A DNA stretch of 64,000 nucleotides from DATJHM01 sp963777355 (GCA_963777355.1 CAVZQK010000022.1:186001-250000), one strand, 5' to 3'; numbered from the stretch's first letter, positions 1-9,561 are shown. Notes: generated by a model from the sequence alone, not told the origin. Numbers and translations: made by a program.

Positions 1-1
1 C

Positions 2-22
2 GCAACCGATATGTTCAGGTAA
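2..22 (+). CDS. cofE: 3' end of coenzyme F420-0:L-glutamate ligase (partial)
   Basis: The frame beginning at base 2 reads Ala-Thr-Asp-Met-Phe-Arg and then stops with TAA. CofE proteins often end in an Asp-Leu/Met-Phe-Arg tail, and the next genes are the nitroreductase partner, cofD and cofC, so this is probably the last six codons of cofE. Only seven codons are visible, so the call rests mostly on gene order. Confidence 0.35.
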   Translation, partial: ATDMFR

Positions 23-137
23 TCCGAATTGCTATCCCAATTGCGAAAAGCAGTAGACAAAGAGAAAGCAACAAAAAACGGTGGTACTACATCCAGAAAC
101 GCGAGCAGGAACGCAGCCTGAGCGGACACAGAATCTC

Positions 138-731
138 ATGACACTTTTACAAGGAAGACGTAGTGTGCGCAAATACCAGGAGCGTACAGTGGAGCGAGAG
201 CAACTTGAACAGATGCTTGAGGCGGCGCGTTGGGCACCATCGCCACACGGCAGGCAGCCGTGGCGATTCGTCGTCCTCACGCGGCAAGAACCGAAGCTAC
301 GCCTTGCAGACAAAATGGGAGAGACCTGGCAACGCAACCTGGCAATGGATGGGCAGGACAAAAAAGTAGTTGCCCTGCGCCTGGAGAAATCGCGTCTCAG
401 AATCTTGACCGCGCCAGCCCTGATCATGCCCTGTCTTTATCTAGAAGACCTGGATCAGTATCCGGATGAGCAGAGGCAGGCAGATGAGACAACGATGGCA
501 ATCCAGAGTCTAGGAGCAGCGATTCAAAACATGCTCCTGATGGCCTATGATCTGGGGCTGGATACCGGTTGGATGTGCGCACCTCTCTTCTGTCCAGAAG
601 TGGCCTGTGAGGCATTGGATCTCGATAGAAGGTTAATTCCACAGGCCCTGATCAGCGTTGGCTATGCAGCGGCTGATCCCCAGCGACGAGAGCGTCTGCC
701 ATTAGAGCAGCTCATCGCACGTTTTGATTGA
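138..731 (+). CDS. FbiB-like nitroreductase, probable dehydro-F420 reductase
   Basis: FMN-dependent nitroreductase fold. The N-terminal RRSVRKY segment and ARWAPSPHGRQPWRF match the FMN-binding start of the family, and a C-terminal ALISVGYA strand is present. In mycobacterial FbiB this domain is fused behind CofE and reduces dehydro-F420. Here it appears as a separate protein of 197 aa between cofE and cofD, so the same role is inferred. I chose ATG 138 because the family homology starts there; a GTG at 81 would add 19 unconvincing residues. The stop lies 11 bp before the cofD start, so the two are almost certainly co-transcribed. Confidence 0.75.
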   Translation: MTLLQGRRSVRKYQERTVEREQLEQMLEAARWAPSPHGRQPWRFVVLTRQEPKLRLADKMGETWQRNLAMDGQDKKVVALRLEKSRLRILTAPALIMPCLYLEDLDQYPDEQRQADETTMAIQSLGAAIQNMLLMAYDLGLDTGWMCAPLFCPEVACEALDLDRRLIPQALISVGYAAADPQRRERLPLEQLIARFD

Positions 732-742
732 GGATACAAAAA

Positions 743-1678
743 ATGATAGTAGTATTAGCAGGTGGAGTCGGCGCGGCTCGCTTCTTAGAGGGAGTGGTCC
801 AGGTCGTGCCTCAGGAGCGGCTCACCGTGATTGCCAACACAGGGGATGATCGCGTCTTTTACGGGCTAAATGTCTCTCCTGACACCGATATCGTCCTGTA
901 CACCCTGGCAGGGATAGTAGATGAGAAGAACGGGTGGGGAATACGAGACGATACCTATTACACCATGAAACAGCTAACCGCCTATGGCAATGAAGACTGG
1001 TTTCAACTGGGAGATCGGGATCTGGCAACCCATATTCACCGGACCAACCTCTTGCGACAGGGAAAGACGCTGAGCGAGATCACCGACGAACTGAGAACGA
1101 GCCTGGGGCTACAATTACGCGTTATCCCCATGAGCAATCAGCCAGTTGCCACTCATATTCAGACGCCAGTCGGGTTGATACACTTCGAGGAATACATGGT
1201 AAAACGGCGCACAGCCGACGAAGTACAAGGAGTTGTCTTTGTTGGAGCGGAGCAGGCAAAGCCAGCACCGGGAGTTATTGCAGCAATCAAAGAAGCAGAA
1301 GCAATTCTCATCGCGCCGAGCAATCCCATCGTTAGCATAGGCAGCATCCTTGCCGTACCAGGCATCCATGACGCGCTGCACGAGACCAGCGGCATGATAG
1401 TGGCCGTCAGCCCTATCGTCGGCGGAGCGCCGATCAAGGGTCCAGCAGATAAGCTCATGAGAGGGCTGGGGCTGGAGGTCTCGGCGACAGGAGTAACACG
1501 CTGCTATCGGGACTTCCTCGACGTCATGGTCATAGATCAGCAGGATGTCGCTCTGGCGCAGACAATTGAGGATCTTGGCATTCCCTGTATTGTTACCGAC
1601 ACCATCATGAAAGATGCCAAAAGCAAAGCCGCCCTGGCACGAGTTGTCTTACAAGCAGCCGGAATAGCTGTGGAATAA
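743..1678 (+). CDS. cofD: 2-phospho-L-lactate/phosphoenolpyruvate transferase (CofD/FbiA)
   Basis: Cytoplasmic enzyme that joins the phospholactyl or phosphoenolpyruvyl group from CofC/FbiD to the deazaflavin Fo, giving F420-0 or its dehydro form. The 311-aa protein opens with MIVVLAGGVGAARFLEG, the glycine-rich nucleotide-binding start of the family. It continues with IANTGDD and SPDTDIVLYTLAG, which are characteristic CofD motifs, and has IAPSNPIVSIG and SPIVGGAPIKGPADK further on. Length is typical. ATG 743 follows a GAGGA ribosome site at 730-734; an upstream TTG at 728 overlaps the previous stop and is less likely. Part of the cofE-nitroreductase-cofD-cofC block. Confidence 0.93.
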   Translation: MIVVLAGGVGAARFLEGVVQVVPQERLTVIANTGDDRVFYGLNVSPDTDIVLYTLAGIVDEKNGWGIRDDTYYTMKQLTAYGNEDWFQLGDRDLATHIHRTNLLRQGKTLSEITDELRTSLGLQLRVIPMSNQPVATHIQTPVGLIHFEEYMVKRRTADEVQGVVFVGAEQAKPAPGVIAAIKEAEAILIAPSNPIVSIGSILAVPGIHDALHETSGMIVAVSPIVGGAPIKGPADKLMRGLGLEVSATGVTRCYRDFLDVMVIDQQDVALAQTIEDLGIPCIVTDTIMKDAKSKAALARVVLQAAGIAVE

Positions 1679-1765
1679 AACAGAAGAGAGCAATGTAAAA
1701 AAGAGTAAGCCCAGAAGAGTCGGCAAAGCTTATACAAACAGCGATGGAGAGAAAAGCAGAGAGAC

Positions 1766-2399
1766 ATGAGCTATCGAGCACTTATTCCGGTCAAAAACCT
1801 GCAAGAGGCAAAAAGCAGACTGGCAGCAGACTTAAGCCAGGAACAGCGGGCACAGCTTATGCTGTCGATGCTCAAGCACGTTGTACAAGTATTACAAAAT
1901 ATCGAGGACCTCACCTCCATCGCCGTTGTCAGTCCCGATCAACAAGTACTGAGGCTAGCCAGGGACTGGGGAGTAAAAGCGTATCGAGAGGAGCAACACG
2001 GGCACAATCCGGCGCTGGAGGCTGCTGCCAGAAGAGAGCTGAGAGAAGGGGCAAGCGGGCTGCTGACAATTTCGGCGGATCTACCCTTATTGAGGGAGAG
2101 CGAGATCGAGCATATGATTTCAGCTCTCGCAATGGTATAAGGTCGTGCTGGGCGCATCGCAGGAAGGAACCGGGACGAACGCATTACTGGTGCATCCACC
2201 GTTAGCGTTGCCGTATCTGTTCGGGCCAGGGAGCCTACAAAAGTATGAGGAAGCGGCTAGAGAGCGTGACTTGAGCGTGCTGCGCTATAACAGCCGGGGA
2301 ACAGAACTGGATATTGACACAATACGTGATCTGGAGCGTTTCTGGCGCTGGAAAAATGACATGTCGGTGGTGTCGTCTGTTCCGGACTGCTGCTACTAG
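1766..2399 (+). CDS. cofC: 2-phospho-L-lactate/PEP guanylyltransferase (CofC/FbiD), frame-shifted
   Basis: Guanylyltransferase that activates 2-phospholactate or PEP for CofD. The first frame (1766-2140) opens MSYRALIPVKNLQEAKSRL and contains ISADLPLL, the nucleotidyltransferase Asp motif. The second frame (codons at 2142 onward) carries GTGTNALLVHPP and LDIDTIRDLERF, the expected C-terminal half. The join is near 2125-2131, where removing one base gives a continuous protein of about 210 aa, the usual length. Either a sequencing indel or a recent inactivation; I favour the former because the second half is well conserved. It follows cofD after an 87-bp gap and converges with the next gene. 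Confidence 0.85.
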
Positions 2400-2424
2400 C
2401 ACACGGCCTAAAGCGGCATCATTA

Positions 2425-3054
2425 TTAAGCCATTGGTTGAGCAGAGAAGGTTGCAGAAGCCTCTTGAGGTTCAGTATGGATAGCGATCATGCAATAGACG
2501 AAACCGGACGGGAGACCAGAGATATTGCCCTGGAGCTGCTGATTTACATTCTGCTCAAAAGAGGTCGCGAAGCCAGTGATGGGGACGCCACTAAAATTCG
2601 CGTGTAACACATGAATTATCGGCTTACAGGAAGCGACATACACCTGGACCTCCAGGCTAAAACGTCTGGTAAGAGTCAAACCGAGGATATTCAGCGCATC
2701 GTCACCCGTAATTAAGACAGGGCCATCATGGACAAAAGAAACATGAAGATTTTTAATCGTACCAGGAACGCCAAATGAGCCTGTTTGCTGTTGAGCGACT
2801 TGATTCACATACGTAGAACTGGCGTGAAGGACAACAGCAGCGTTCGCGGAAGAAGGCGGAACAGGGAGAGCAGATTGATCAGGATTGCTCAGGAGAGTCC
2901 ACGCAGAAAGGCCAACGGCACCAACCACAACCCCCACAAGAAACAGCAACAAGGACAGAACCAGGCGTCCTAAAGAGGGCCTGGAGGCAAGCTTCAGCAA
3001 TCGGGTGGGTGGTGGTTCAGGTTGATCGGAAGAAGTATACTCTGGCGTTGCCAT
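2425..3054 (-). CDS. Membrane-anchored hypothetical protein (209 aa)
   Basis: Not recognised with certainty. The protein has a Pro-rich cytoplasmic N-terminus (EPPPTRLLKL), one strong membrane segment at about residues 30-55 (LVLSLLLFLVGVVVGAVGL), and an extracytoplasmic domain of about 150 residues rich in beta-type sequence. Two cysteines lie in that domain (ASCKP and YCM). The layout resembles small anchored lipid-binding-like domain proteins, but no function can be assigned. A GAGGAGAG ribosome site lies just upstream of ATG 3054. Monocistronic, divergent from glnA. Confidence 0.7.
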   Translation of the reverse strand: MATPEYTSSDQPEPPPTRLLKLASRPSLGRLVLSLLLFLVGVVVGAVGLSAWTLLSNPDQSALPVPPSSANAAVVLHASSTYVNQVAQQQTGSFGVPGTIKNLHVSFVHDGPVLITGDDALNILGLTLTRRFSLEVQVYVASCKPIIHVLHANFSGVPITGFATSFEQNVNQQLQGNISGLPSGFVYCMIAIHTEPQEASATFSAQPMA

Positions 3055-3408
3055 AAAGATCTCTCCTCATTGGATATTTGATCCAAGACCCATCATACTA
3101 TGTAAAGAAATAAAGTTGCAAGTGCCTATCTCCCTATCGTCTTGTTACAGTCATCCTCGACTTAAAATTGATTCACGATTAATTCGTATATTCTGCACAA
3201 TCCAGGGTAGAGAAGTTTCGGGTAATGTGTCTGTAGTATCGCATACGCAGACGGCATATCATAGGTGCAGGTAAAATAAACTCAGAGGTTTGCTAAGAGC
3301 CGCAAGTAATGTATCTATTCTGCACACCATCCAGAAACGTATTTGGCGATGGCAGCCCGATAAAACCGGCAAAGATGCGGGGATAAACGTAAGAGGAGAG
3401 TACAGCAC
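3055..3408. other. Divergent intergenic region upstream of glnA
   Basis: 354 bp between the anchored hypothetical and glnA, so it should hold both promoters. A weak candidate for glnA is TTGCTA (3290-3295), 16 bp, TATCTA (3312-3317). I see no convincing riboswitch or repressor dyad. The glnA ribosome site AGGAGAG lies at its right end. Confidence 0.4.
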
Positions 3409-4849
3409 ATGACCCCAGAGGAAGTCGTACGATTTGCCAAAGAAAACGGTGTTAAAATGGTGGACTTCAAGTTCACCGATCTACCTGGATCATGGCAACA
3501 TTTTAGCGTGCCCGCCACCGAACTAAAAGAATCTTTGTTTGCCGAAGGCGTGCCATTTGATGGATCGAGCATTCGAGGGTTTCAGGCAATTAATAAAAGT
3601 GATATGACGATCCTCCCTGACCCAGAGACTGCGATCCTCGATCCATTTACTGCGGTCCCCACCTTGAGTCTGGTCTGTGATATTGCGTTTCCTGGCCCTG
3701 CCGGAGCACAGCCACGCTACAGCCGCGACCCACGCTACATCGCCCAAAAGGCTGAGGCATATCTCCGTAGCACGGGCATTGCCGATACCGCTTATGTGGG
3801 ACCTGAAGCTGAATTCTTCGTCTTCGACCAGGTAAGCTATGAGTCAACAGCAAATAAGCAGTACGTAGAAGTTGACTCAGAAGAGGCACACTGGAACAGC
3901 GGCAAGGGCACCTATCATAATGGAGCACGCAGTCTGGGTCATCTGAACCGCGTCAAAGAAGGCTACTTCCCGGTTGCACCAAATGATACCCTCCAGGATC
4001 TCCGCGCCGAAATGGCCCTGAAGCTGATGGATCTGGGAGTTGATGTTGAGGCTCAGCACCACGAAGTTGGCGCAGCAGGTCAGTGTGAAATCGATATCCG
4101 CTTTGGCACATTAGTAAGGACAGCAGACAACCTGTTGCTGTACAAATACATCGTCAAAAACACTGCTCGTAAATATGGCAAAACAGTCACCTTTATGCCC
4201 AAGCCAATTTATGGTGACAATGGTTCTGGTATGCATGTCCATCAGAGCCTGTGGAAAGACGAGAAGCCTCTTTTCTACGAAAAAGATGCCTATGCAGGGC
4301 TTTCGCAGTTGGCTCGCTATTATATCGGCGGTGTTTTGACACACGCCCCGGCCATACTGGCCTTTGGAGCATCGACCACAAACAGCTACAAGCGCCTGGT
4401 GCCTGGTTTTGAAGCCCCGGTCAATCTGGTCTTCTCCCAGGGCAACCGTAGCGCGGCAGTACGTATCCCCTTAAACGACAATCCAAAGGGCAAACGTATC
4501 GAGTTCCGCTCTCCTGATGCGGCGTCGAATCCCTATCTGCTCTTCTCGGCACTGCTTATGGCCGGGTTGGACGGCATCAAAAACAAGATTGATCCGAGTG
4601 AGCACGGCTTTGGCCCAGTTGACCGCGACCTGTTCAGCATGTCAGTTGAAGAGCTGAGCGAGATTCGCTCAGTACCAGGATCGCTGGACGAGGCCCTTGC
4701 GGCGCTGGAAGCGATCAGAATTCCTGCTGGCCGGGGGAGTCTTCACCAGCGACGTCATAGAGAAGTACATCGAGTTCAAAAGTAGACAGGCAGACGAAAT
4801 TCGCCTGCGCCCGGTGCCGATTGAGTTCTCTTTCTACTACGACATGTAA
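3409..4849 (+). CDS. glnA: Type I glutamine synthetase, frame-shifted near the 3' end
   Basis: Makes glutamine from glutamate, ammonia and ATP. N-terminal beta-grasp domain with FDGSSIRGF (about residue 50), then the catalytic domain with EAEFFVFD, the ATP/glutamate region GSGMHVHQSLW and the SQGNRSAAVRIP segment. ATG 3409 has an AGGAGAG site. The frame breaks at about 4712-4720: downstream, another frame gives EFLLAGGVFTSDVIEKYI and ends FSFYYDM at 4849, the expected C-terminus. The reading is best explained by two lost bases. The region equivalent to the adenylylated Tyr reads VDRDLFSM, with Phe instead of Tyr, so adenylylation control is unlikely. Confidence 0.92.
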
Positions 4850-4878
4850 AATACCTCTCTCTTCACGGAAGTACTCAC

Positions 4879-4923
4879 AAAAAGAGGTTCGTACACACAA
4901 AGACGTGTGACGAACCTCTTTTT
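4879..4923 (+). terminator. Intrinsic terminator after glnA
   Basis: A 14-bp perfect stem (AAAAAGAGGTTCGT with its complement) is extended by CACAC/GTGTG around a 6-base loop. It ends in a T-rich run and can work in both directions. It also rules out the early ATG at 4907 as the moaA start. Confidence 0.85.
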
Positions 4924-4971
4924 GTTTGTCAAATTAATTGCAAACAAGCGGACAAGTGACAAAGTAAAAAC

Positions 4972-5001
4972 ATGGCAAAGAATGTGTAAATGTGCTATAG
5001 T
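4972..5001 (+). promoter_or_regulatory. Putative moaA promoter with extended -10
   Basis: TGCTATAGT at 4993-5001 is an extended -10 box. An ATGGCA at 4972-4977 with an 18-bp spacer is a weak -35. It lies after the glnA terminator and about 50 bp before the moaA start. Confidence 0.45.
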
Positions 5002-5053
5002 AGATAGAATATTGAGCGTATTTGATGCAAAGAGACTAATAGGGATCAAAATT

Positions 5054-6050
5054 ATGGAGCCGCTTGTAGATAGCTATGGACGACGAATTAAAAGTATGAG
5101 GATCTCGGTAACGGATAAGTGTAATTTCCGTTGCACGTATTGTATGCCAGCGGAAGGACTGCCGTGGTTAAAGAAAGCGGAAATTCTTTCGTATGAAGAG
5201 ATCGAACGTATAGCGCGTATAGCTGTAGGCATCGGTATCGAGCAAATTCGTCTGACCGGTGGGGAGCCACTGGTACGGCGAGATATCCCTGAGCTTGTGC
5301 GTATGCTACGTTCACTTGAAGGATTGCACAGCCTGAGTATTACAACAAACGGCATTCTCTTGAAACATCAAGCAAAGCAGCTTGCAGAAGCGGGACTAAC
5401 ACGTATAAATGTGAGTCTTGATTCGTTACTCAAAGAAAAGTTTGCCCAGATTACCCGACGAGATCAGCTAGAGCATGTATTGGAGGGGCTAGAAGAGCTA
5501 GAGAAATATCCTTCTATCCATCCCATCAAAATTAATGCAGTTGCGATCCGAGGATTTAGCGAAGAGGAAGTACTCGACTTCGCCAGGCTAGCCCGAAGAA
5601 AAGCTTATTCAGTGCGTTGGATAGAGTTTATGCCCCTTGACGCTGACCAGGCATGGCGCAAGGAAGATATTTTAGCCGGGGCAGAGATAAAGCAGATTAT
5701 CGAAGCAGAATATGGTCCTCTGGTACCCATTATTCCGAAAGATTCTGGCAGAAACAGCACGCCGCTACACCTTTCCAGATGGACAGGGAGAGGTTGGATT
5801 TATTAATCCGGTGAGCGAGCCTTTTTGTGCAAGCTGTGACCGTATTCGTTTGACCGCTGATGGTCAACTCCGAACGTGTCTCTTTGCAACCGAAGAGACA
5901 GATCTCCGTACAGTCCTGCGCTCTGATGCAAACGATGAAGCAGTAGCTACCACCATACGCCAGGCCGTCTGGCACAAAGAACTCAAGCATTACATCGGAG
6001 ACAAACGCTTTAAGCGTGCAAACCGAAGTATGTCGATGATTGGCGGCTAA
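5054..6050 (+). CDS. moaA: GTP 3',8-cyclase MoaA, frame-shifted
   Basis: Radical SAM enzyme that, with MoaC, turns GTP into cyclic pyranopterin monophosphate for molybdenum cofactor. It has the SAM-cluster motif CNFRCTYC, LTGGEPL, and SLDSL. The C-terminal cluster motif CASCDRIR with a third Cys in LRTCLF is in the second frame (to 6050), which ends in Gly-Gly as MoaA should. One base too many near the AAA at 5752-5754 accounts for the break; removing it joins GRT-ARRYTFPDGQGEVGF. ATG 5054 follows AGGGA. No other moa gene is in the window. Confidence 0.9.
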
Positions 6051-6275
6051 AAGTCCAGACCTAACAAAATAACATACCAATACGCGCCGCCCACCGAAGA
6101 CAGGTAATTCCTGGCAGAACAGTAATTGCAACAACAGTTACTGCCACGCTCCTTGTTCGTCATTATAGTCAAATAGAGAAAAAAAGGCAGTCCAGGAACT
6201 TACTCGCCTTAGGACGAGGACTGAAATAATTATGGTCTACCGTTCCCCCAAGTACAAGACCAGAAAGAGGAGCCC

Positions 6276-6479
6276 GTGGTAAATGATGACGCGGATCTGC
6301 TCACTGTTCGTGAAGTAGCAAAACAATTACGCGTAGACGACACAACAGTACGGCGTTGGATCAAAAATGGTGTTTTAGAGGCTATTACCTTACCTCATCG
6401 AGGTGCCCGTCAAGCATATCGTATTCGGCGTGCGACCCTGGAGGCATTACTTGCTTCTACAGAGGAACCGTTGCGTTAG
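6276..6479 (+). CDS. Small excisionase/MerR-type helix-turn-helix protein
   Basis: A 67-aa DNA-binding protein of the HTH_17/excisionase type. LTVREVAKQLRVDDTTVRRWIKNG is the helix-turn-helix, followed by a short wing (RGARQAYRIRRATLEALL). Such proteins are transcription factors or recombination directionality factors. No integrase is nearby, so a regulatory role is more likely. GTG start at 6276 with GAGGAG three bases upstream, which is close spacing. It is 225 bp downstream of moaA. Confidence 0.7.
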   Translation: MVNDDADLLTVREVAKQLRVDDTTVRRWIKNGVLEAITLPHRGARQAYRIRRATLEALLASTEEPLR

Positions 6480-6612
6480 AGTTGTAGAACAACAGAAGGC
6501 ACTGATGACCAGTCATTATCAGGTACGACACATGGCACGTTTCCAGATGAATTCTTCGTGGGAGAAGTGGTCATCAGATGGCCTCTTCTCCTTTTTTCTG
6601 CTTTGAGAGAGC

Positions 6613-7149
6613 CTATAACGCTCGGCGATAGAGTTGCAGACCTGGTGGTGCGACTTCAGCTACCGGCTGCATTTCATATCTTGCAGCCAGACGAGGTGAA
6701 GCAGGATCGGCGCTTGGAAGCAAGGCAGAAAAGGAGATGAGGAGGCCTGCCTCTTCCGCTTCAAAATCGAACTCAAGAGCCAGCAAATGGGCGCGATTCA
6801 GTGCGCCTACAAACAACACATTTCCGGCGTGTTGATGACGAAAAGCTGGATGAACAGTCCCCTGACAGAGGAAATGATAGCCAGTATGGTCCTGTTGAAG
6901 AGAGAGAAACGTGTAAGCAGCAATCTCCCCTTCAATCCCTTCCAGAGTACCGGCCTGGCTCCAGGTCTGAAGTTCATCGTCATCATCGGTCATAACAAAA
7001 GCATTAGCAGCGGCATCGAGAGCAGGATCAGCGAACCAGGCGGCAAACGCTATTGGATCTGGGAGAGGCGTTCCATCTACCGAGGCGGCTTGCTGAGCAA
7101 TAGCAAAGACCGCTTCAAGATCCTGTGGTTTATACGTTCGTATACGCAT
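6613..7149 (-). CDS. GNAT-family N-acetyltransferase
   Basis: 178 aa. It starts MRIRTYKPQDLEAVFAIAQQA, the usual first strand and helix of GNAT enzymes. An acetyl-CoA-binding-like stretch follows (GTVHPAFRHQHAGNVLF), though the Arg/Gln-x-x-Gly-x-Gly/Ala loop is degenerate. The C-terminal third is less typical. Substrate unknown. ATG 7149 has AAAGGAT upstream. It stands alone between the HTH gene and the inverted-repeat element. Confidence 0.65.
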   Translation of the reverse strand: MRIRTYKPQDLEAVFAIAQQAASVDGTPLPDPIAFAAWFADPALDAAANAFVMTDDDDELQTWSQAGTLEGIEGEIAAYTFLSLQQDHTGYHFLCQGTVHPAFRHQHAGNVLFVGALNRAHLLALEFDFEAEEAGLLISFSALLPSADPASPRLAARYEMQPVAEVAPPGLQLYRRAL

Positions 7150-7213
7150 CGTCTTCTATCTATCCTTTAGACTTTTTCATTCTCCCATTATACCTTCTGA
7201 ATGAACTGGCTGG

Positions 7214-7387
7214 GCCGTAAAACCTCTGGCTTGAGACCTGTCTTTTCCCCACATTTTACAATTGGGATCATGTGTGAGCTTGGGAACACTCTCAAAGGGC
7301 GACCCCTTTCGAGGAAGAAAGATCCTTCTCACGCTCACTATGTAAAATGTGGGAAGGATCAGGCTTAAAAGCGCGGGGTTTTACGGG
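7214..7387. mobile_element. MITE-like element with long imperfect terminal inverted repeats
   Basis: The left arm 7214-7260 and right arm 7341-7387 are imperfect inverted copies of about 47 bp. The inner 13 bp (CCCACATTTTACA and its complement) and the outer CGTAAAACC blocks are exact. The 80-bp centre is itself partly self-complementary (AAAGG..CCTTT). No transposase is encoded. The structure is that of a miniature inverted-repeat element or a very long hairpin. I did not see another copy in the window, and no clear target duplication. Confidence 0.5.
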
Positions 7388-7541
7388 CGATCAAATAAGG
7401 GGATCGGGCACAATTTGGTGAGGCTCACTGGCACTTATCACACGTTGCCACAGACATGCACAAGCATCTACGCTCAACTGGCCTGGGCGCAGATGCTTGT
7501 ACAAACAGATAGTATGATCTCTAAAGGTAGGCGAATTGGTA

Positions 7542-7967
7542 TCAGTCCTGCTGGTGCGATTCCGCATAACGAGCCAGGTTGGAGACGGTTTCGTCTAATT
7601 CTTCTTGCTTAAAGCCCATCTCTTGAGCGAAGTGCTCGGCATCCGGGCCGACGATTTCGACGGTGTGAGTAATCTGAGTCCCGGAAGCCGAAGGGGTCAA
7701 CTCATGGCGGCCAATGATCGCATGGTCTGGTCCAATGGGTGTCCGATCCACAAAGCGTTGTCCTTCCTCGACGAGGGTGAGCGTAAAGGGTAATTCTGGT
7801 CCCCCCACGGGTTGCAAGACGCCAGAGGTGCCTGTCGCGAAGGGGCCATCAGGCTGATACGAGGCCATGCCATAATCCCAGCGAGGCCAATTGACGACAT
7901 CACAATAGATTGCCCAAACGTGCGAAGCGGTGGCGCGGGTGTGCGCAGTTGCAGAAATGGTCCACAT
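7542..7967 (-). CDS. SRPBCC (START-like) family protein
   Basis: 141 aa, helix-grip fold with a hydrophobic ligand cavity. It starts MWTISATAHTRATASHVWAI, and CDVVNWPRWD is the characteristic first helix-turn region of polyketide cyclase/AHSA1-like SRPBCC proteins. The ligand is unknown. ATG 7967 is chosen because AAAAAGGAG lies 12 bases upstream; a TTG at 7991 would put that site inside the gene. A dyad overlapping the -10 box suggests repression. Confidence 0.7.
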   Translation of the reverse strand: MWTISATAHTRATASHVWAIYCDVVNWPRWDYGMASYQPDGPFATGTSGVLQPVGGPELPFTLTLVEEGQRFVDRTPIGPDHAIIGRHELTPSASGTQITHTVEIVGPDAEHFAQEMGFKQEELDETVSNLARYAESHQQD

Positions 7968-7993
7968 AAACGAAGATTTCTCCTTTTTCAAAA

Positions 7994-8036
7994 TATGCTA
8001 TTCATAAGCATAGTAACACCATTAAAAAAGAGTCAA
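7994..8036 (-). promoter_or_regulatory. Promoter with ATGCT/AGCAT dyad upstream of the SRPBCC gene
   Basis: On the minus strand TTGACT (8036-8031), 18 bp, TATGCT (8012-8007) forms a promoter. The -10 is one arm of the dyad TATGCT-7-AGCATA (7994-8012). Related ATGCT/AGCAT dyads lie at 17843-17908. Confidence 0.5.
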
Positions 8037-8182
8037 CTTATTACGGAGGGAGCCCTCAGACGAGGCAGGGTGATATACTGAGAGCGTTCGTTTATGGAGA
8101 AGAAAACATCCACGGTGGAAGCGCGGCTAGATGAGCAGGGATACGCAGCCCATTTTTGTAGAGCAGGAGATCAAAACATCGT

Positions 8183-8548
8183 ATGCAGCTTTCTCGTCTC
8201 ATCCCTTCTGACGCGGCGCAGGAGAAAAACGTCGCGTTGCAACGCCCGATCTGGTTGCGCTGGCTACCGTTCTGGCATGTCTTCGCGTCTCTCTTTCTTG
8301 TAACCGTGATTGGATTAGCATTTTCCCACAAAAGTAGCTGGCAAATGTGTACACTGCTGATCTTGCTGGCGCTCCTCTGGCTGGGCTGGTACAGTGTGTG
8401 CGTGGTTGTGAACCCGCTATCGTGGTACGGGCATCCCTGGCGGCCCTGCGTCTATCTGATGCTTGGCTGGGCGCTCTGGGTTGACCTGGTTTCCCTCGAT
8501 TTTTCCTGCTTTGTCCTGCTACTCATTAACACTTCAATTCCTGGCTGA
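8183..8548 (+). pseudogene. Truncated membrane sensor, probably histidine kinase N-terminus
   Basis: 121 residues made almost only of membrane segments: a helix at about 29-47 (FWHVFASLFLVTVIGLAF), one at 55-75 and one at 88-116. The style resembles the multi-pass sensor domain of NarL-type histidine kinases, but the frame stops in the last helix and no kinase domain follows in any frame before the next gene. It may be a decayed remnant or a small membrane protein in its own right. Confidence 0.35.
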
Positions 8549-8646
8549 TGAGGATTCTCGATGCTTAAAGCGATGAGAAGATGATCGCTATTCATTGATC
8601 TAAGTATTGACACAATGCGATTCAACAATCGCACACAGGAGAAATC

Positions 8647-9561
8647 ATGACACGTAAAGGTTGGTTCCTCTTTATAGCCATCTCAATATTCTGGGGTATT
8701 CCTTACTTTTTCATCAAAATAGCTGTACGCGAACTAGATCCTGCTGTGGTAGTATTTGCCCGCGCCGCAATCGCTGCCGCTATATTGATACCTATAGCGG
8801 TCCAGGGCAAGATGCTGCGACCACTTTTCCGACACTGGCCCATTATCCTTCTTTTCTCGATTATCCATATGGTCGGGGCATTCCTGTTGATTAGCTACGG
8901 AGAGCAACATGTTGCATCCTCTCTCACCAGCCTGTTAATTGCTGGCAATCCCCTTATTGTTGCATTGCTTGCTTTGGGCTTTGACAAGAGTGAGCGAGTC
9001 AATGGCCTTCGCCTGATTGGGCTGCTCATTGGCATGGTGGGACTGGTTGTTCTGCTAGGCTTCGATGTAGGAGGAGACGGACAGATGTGGTTTGGGGCAA
9101 CTCTTATCCTGCTCGCGGCTACTGGTTATGCAATTGGTGCCTTGATGCTCAAGCACCGACCCCTCGTCGAATTACCTAGAATCTCTGTGGCTGCCGCCGA
9201 GTGTAGTATCACAACCATTCTTCTGCTACCCCTGGTCTTGTCGCGATTTCCCAACAAGGTACCCAGTCTGGGTGTGCTCGCGAGCTTACTTCTTCTCGGT
9301 ATTATCTGTACGGCCCTTGCCTTGCCGACCTTCTTCGCGCTCATCGCCGAAGTCGGAGCCAGTCGCGGCTCAGTTATTACCTATATCAATCCAGTTATCT
9401 CTGTGCTTCTGGGCGTGACGATACTCCAGGAGAAACTCACTATCGCTACCATCGCTGGCTTTCTGCTGATCATTGCAGGCTCCTGGATCTCTACTACTGG
9501 TTCCATCCCATTCCTGACAGTTCGCAAAATTCCGCAGCCAGAGGTGCCCAGAATAGAGTAA
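8647..9561 (+). CDS. EamA/DMT-superfamily permease
   Basis: 304 aa with about ten hydrophobic helices in two halves, the EamA duplication. The start FLFIAISIFWGIPYFFIKIAV and the second-half motif GSVITYINPVISVLLGV are typical of drug/metabolite transporters. Inner-membrane exporter of unknown small molecule. ATG 8647 has CAGGAGAAATC upstream. Monocistronic. Confidence 0.88.
   Translation: MTRKGWFLFIAISIFWGIPYFFIKIAVRELDPAVVVFARAAIAAAILIPIAVQGKMLRPLFRHWPIILLFSIIHMVGAFLLISYGEQHVASSLTSLLIAGNPLIVALLALGFDKSERVNGLRLIGLLIGMVGLVVLLGFDVGGDGQMWFGATLILLAATGYAIGALMLKHRPLVELPRISVAAAECSITTILLLPLVLSRFPNKVPSLGVLASLLLLGIICTALALPTFFALIAEVGASRGSVITYINPVISVLLGVTILQEKLTIATIAGFLLIIAGSWISTTGSIPFLTVRKIPQPEVPRIE

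Noticed and set aside
4907..5053. Upstream start for moaA
   Set aside because: That ATG lies inside the glnA terminator and the extra residues have no MoaA similarity.
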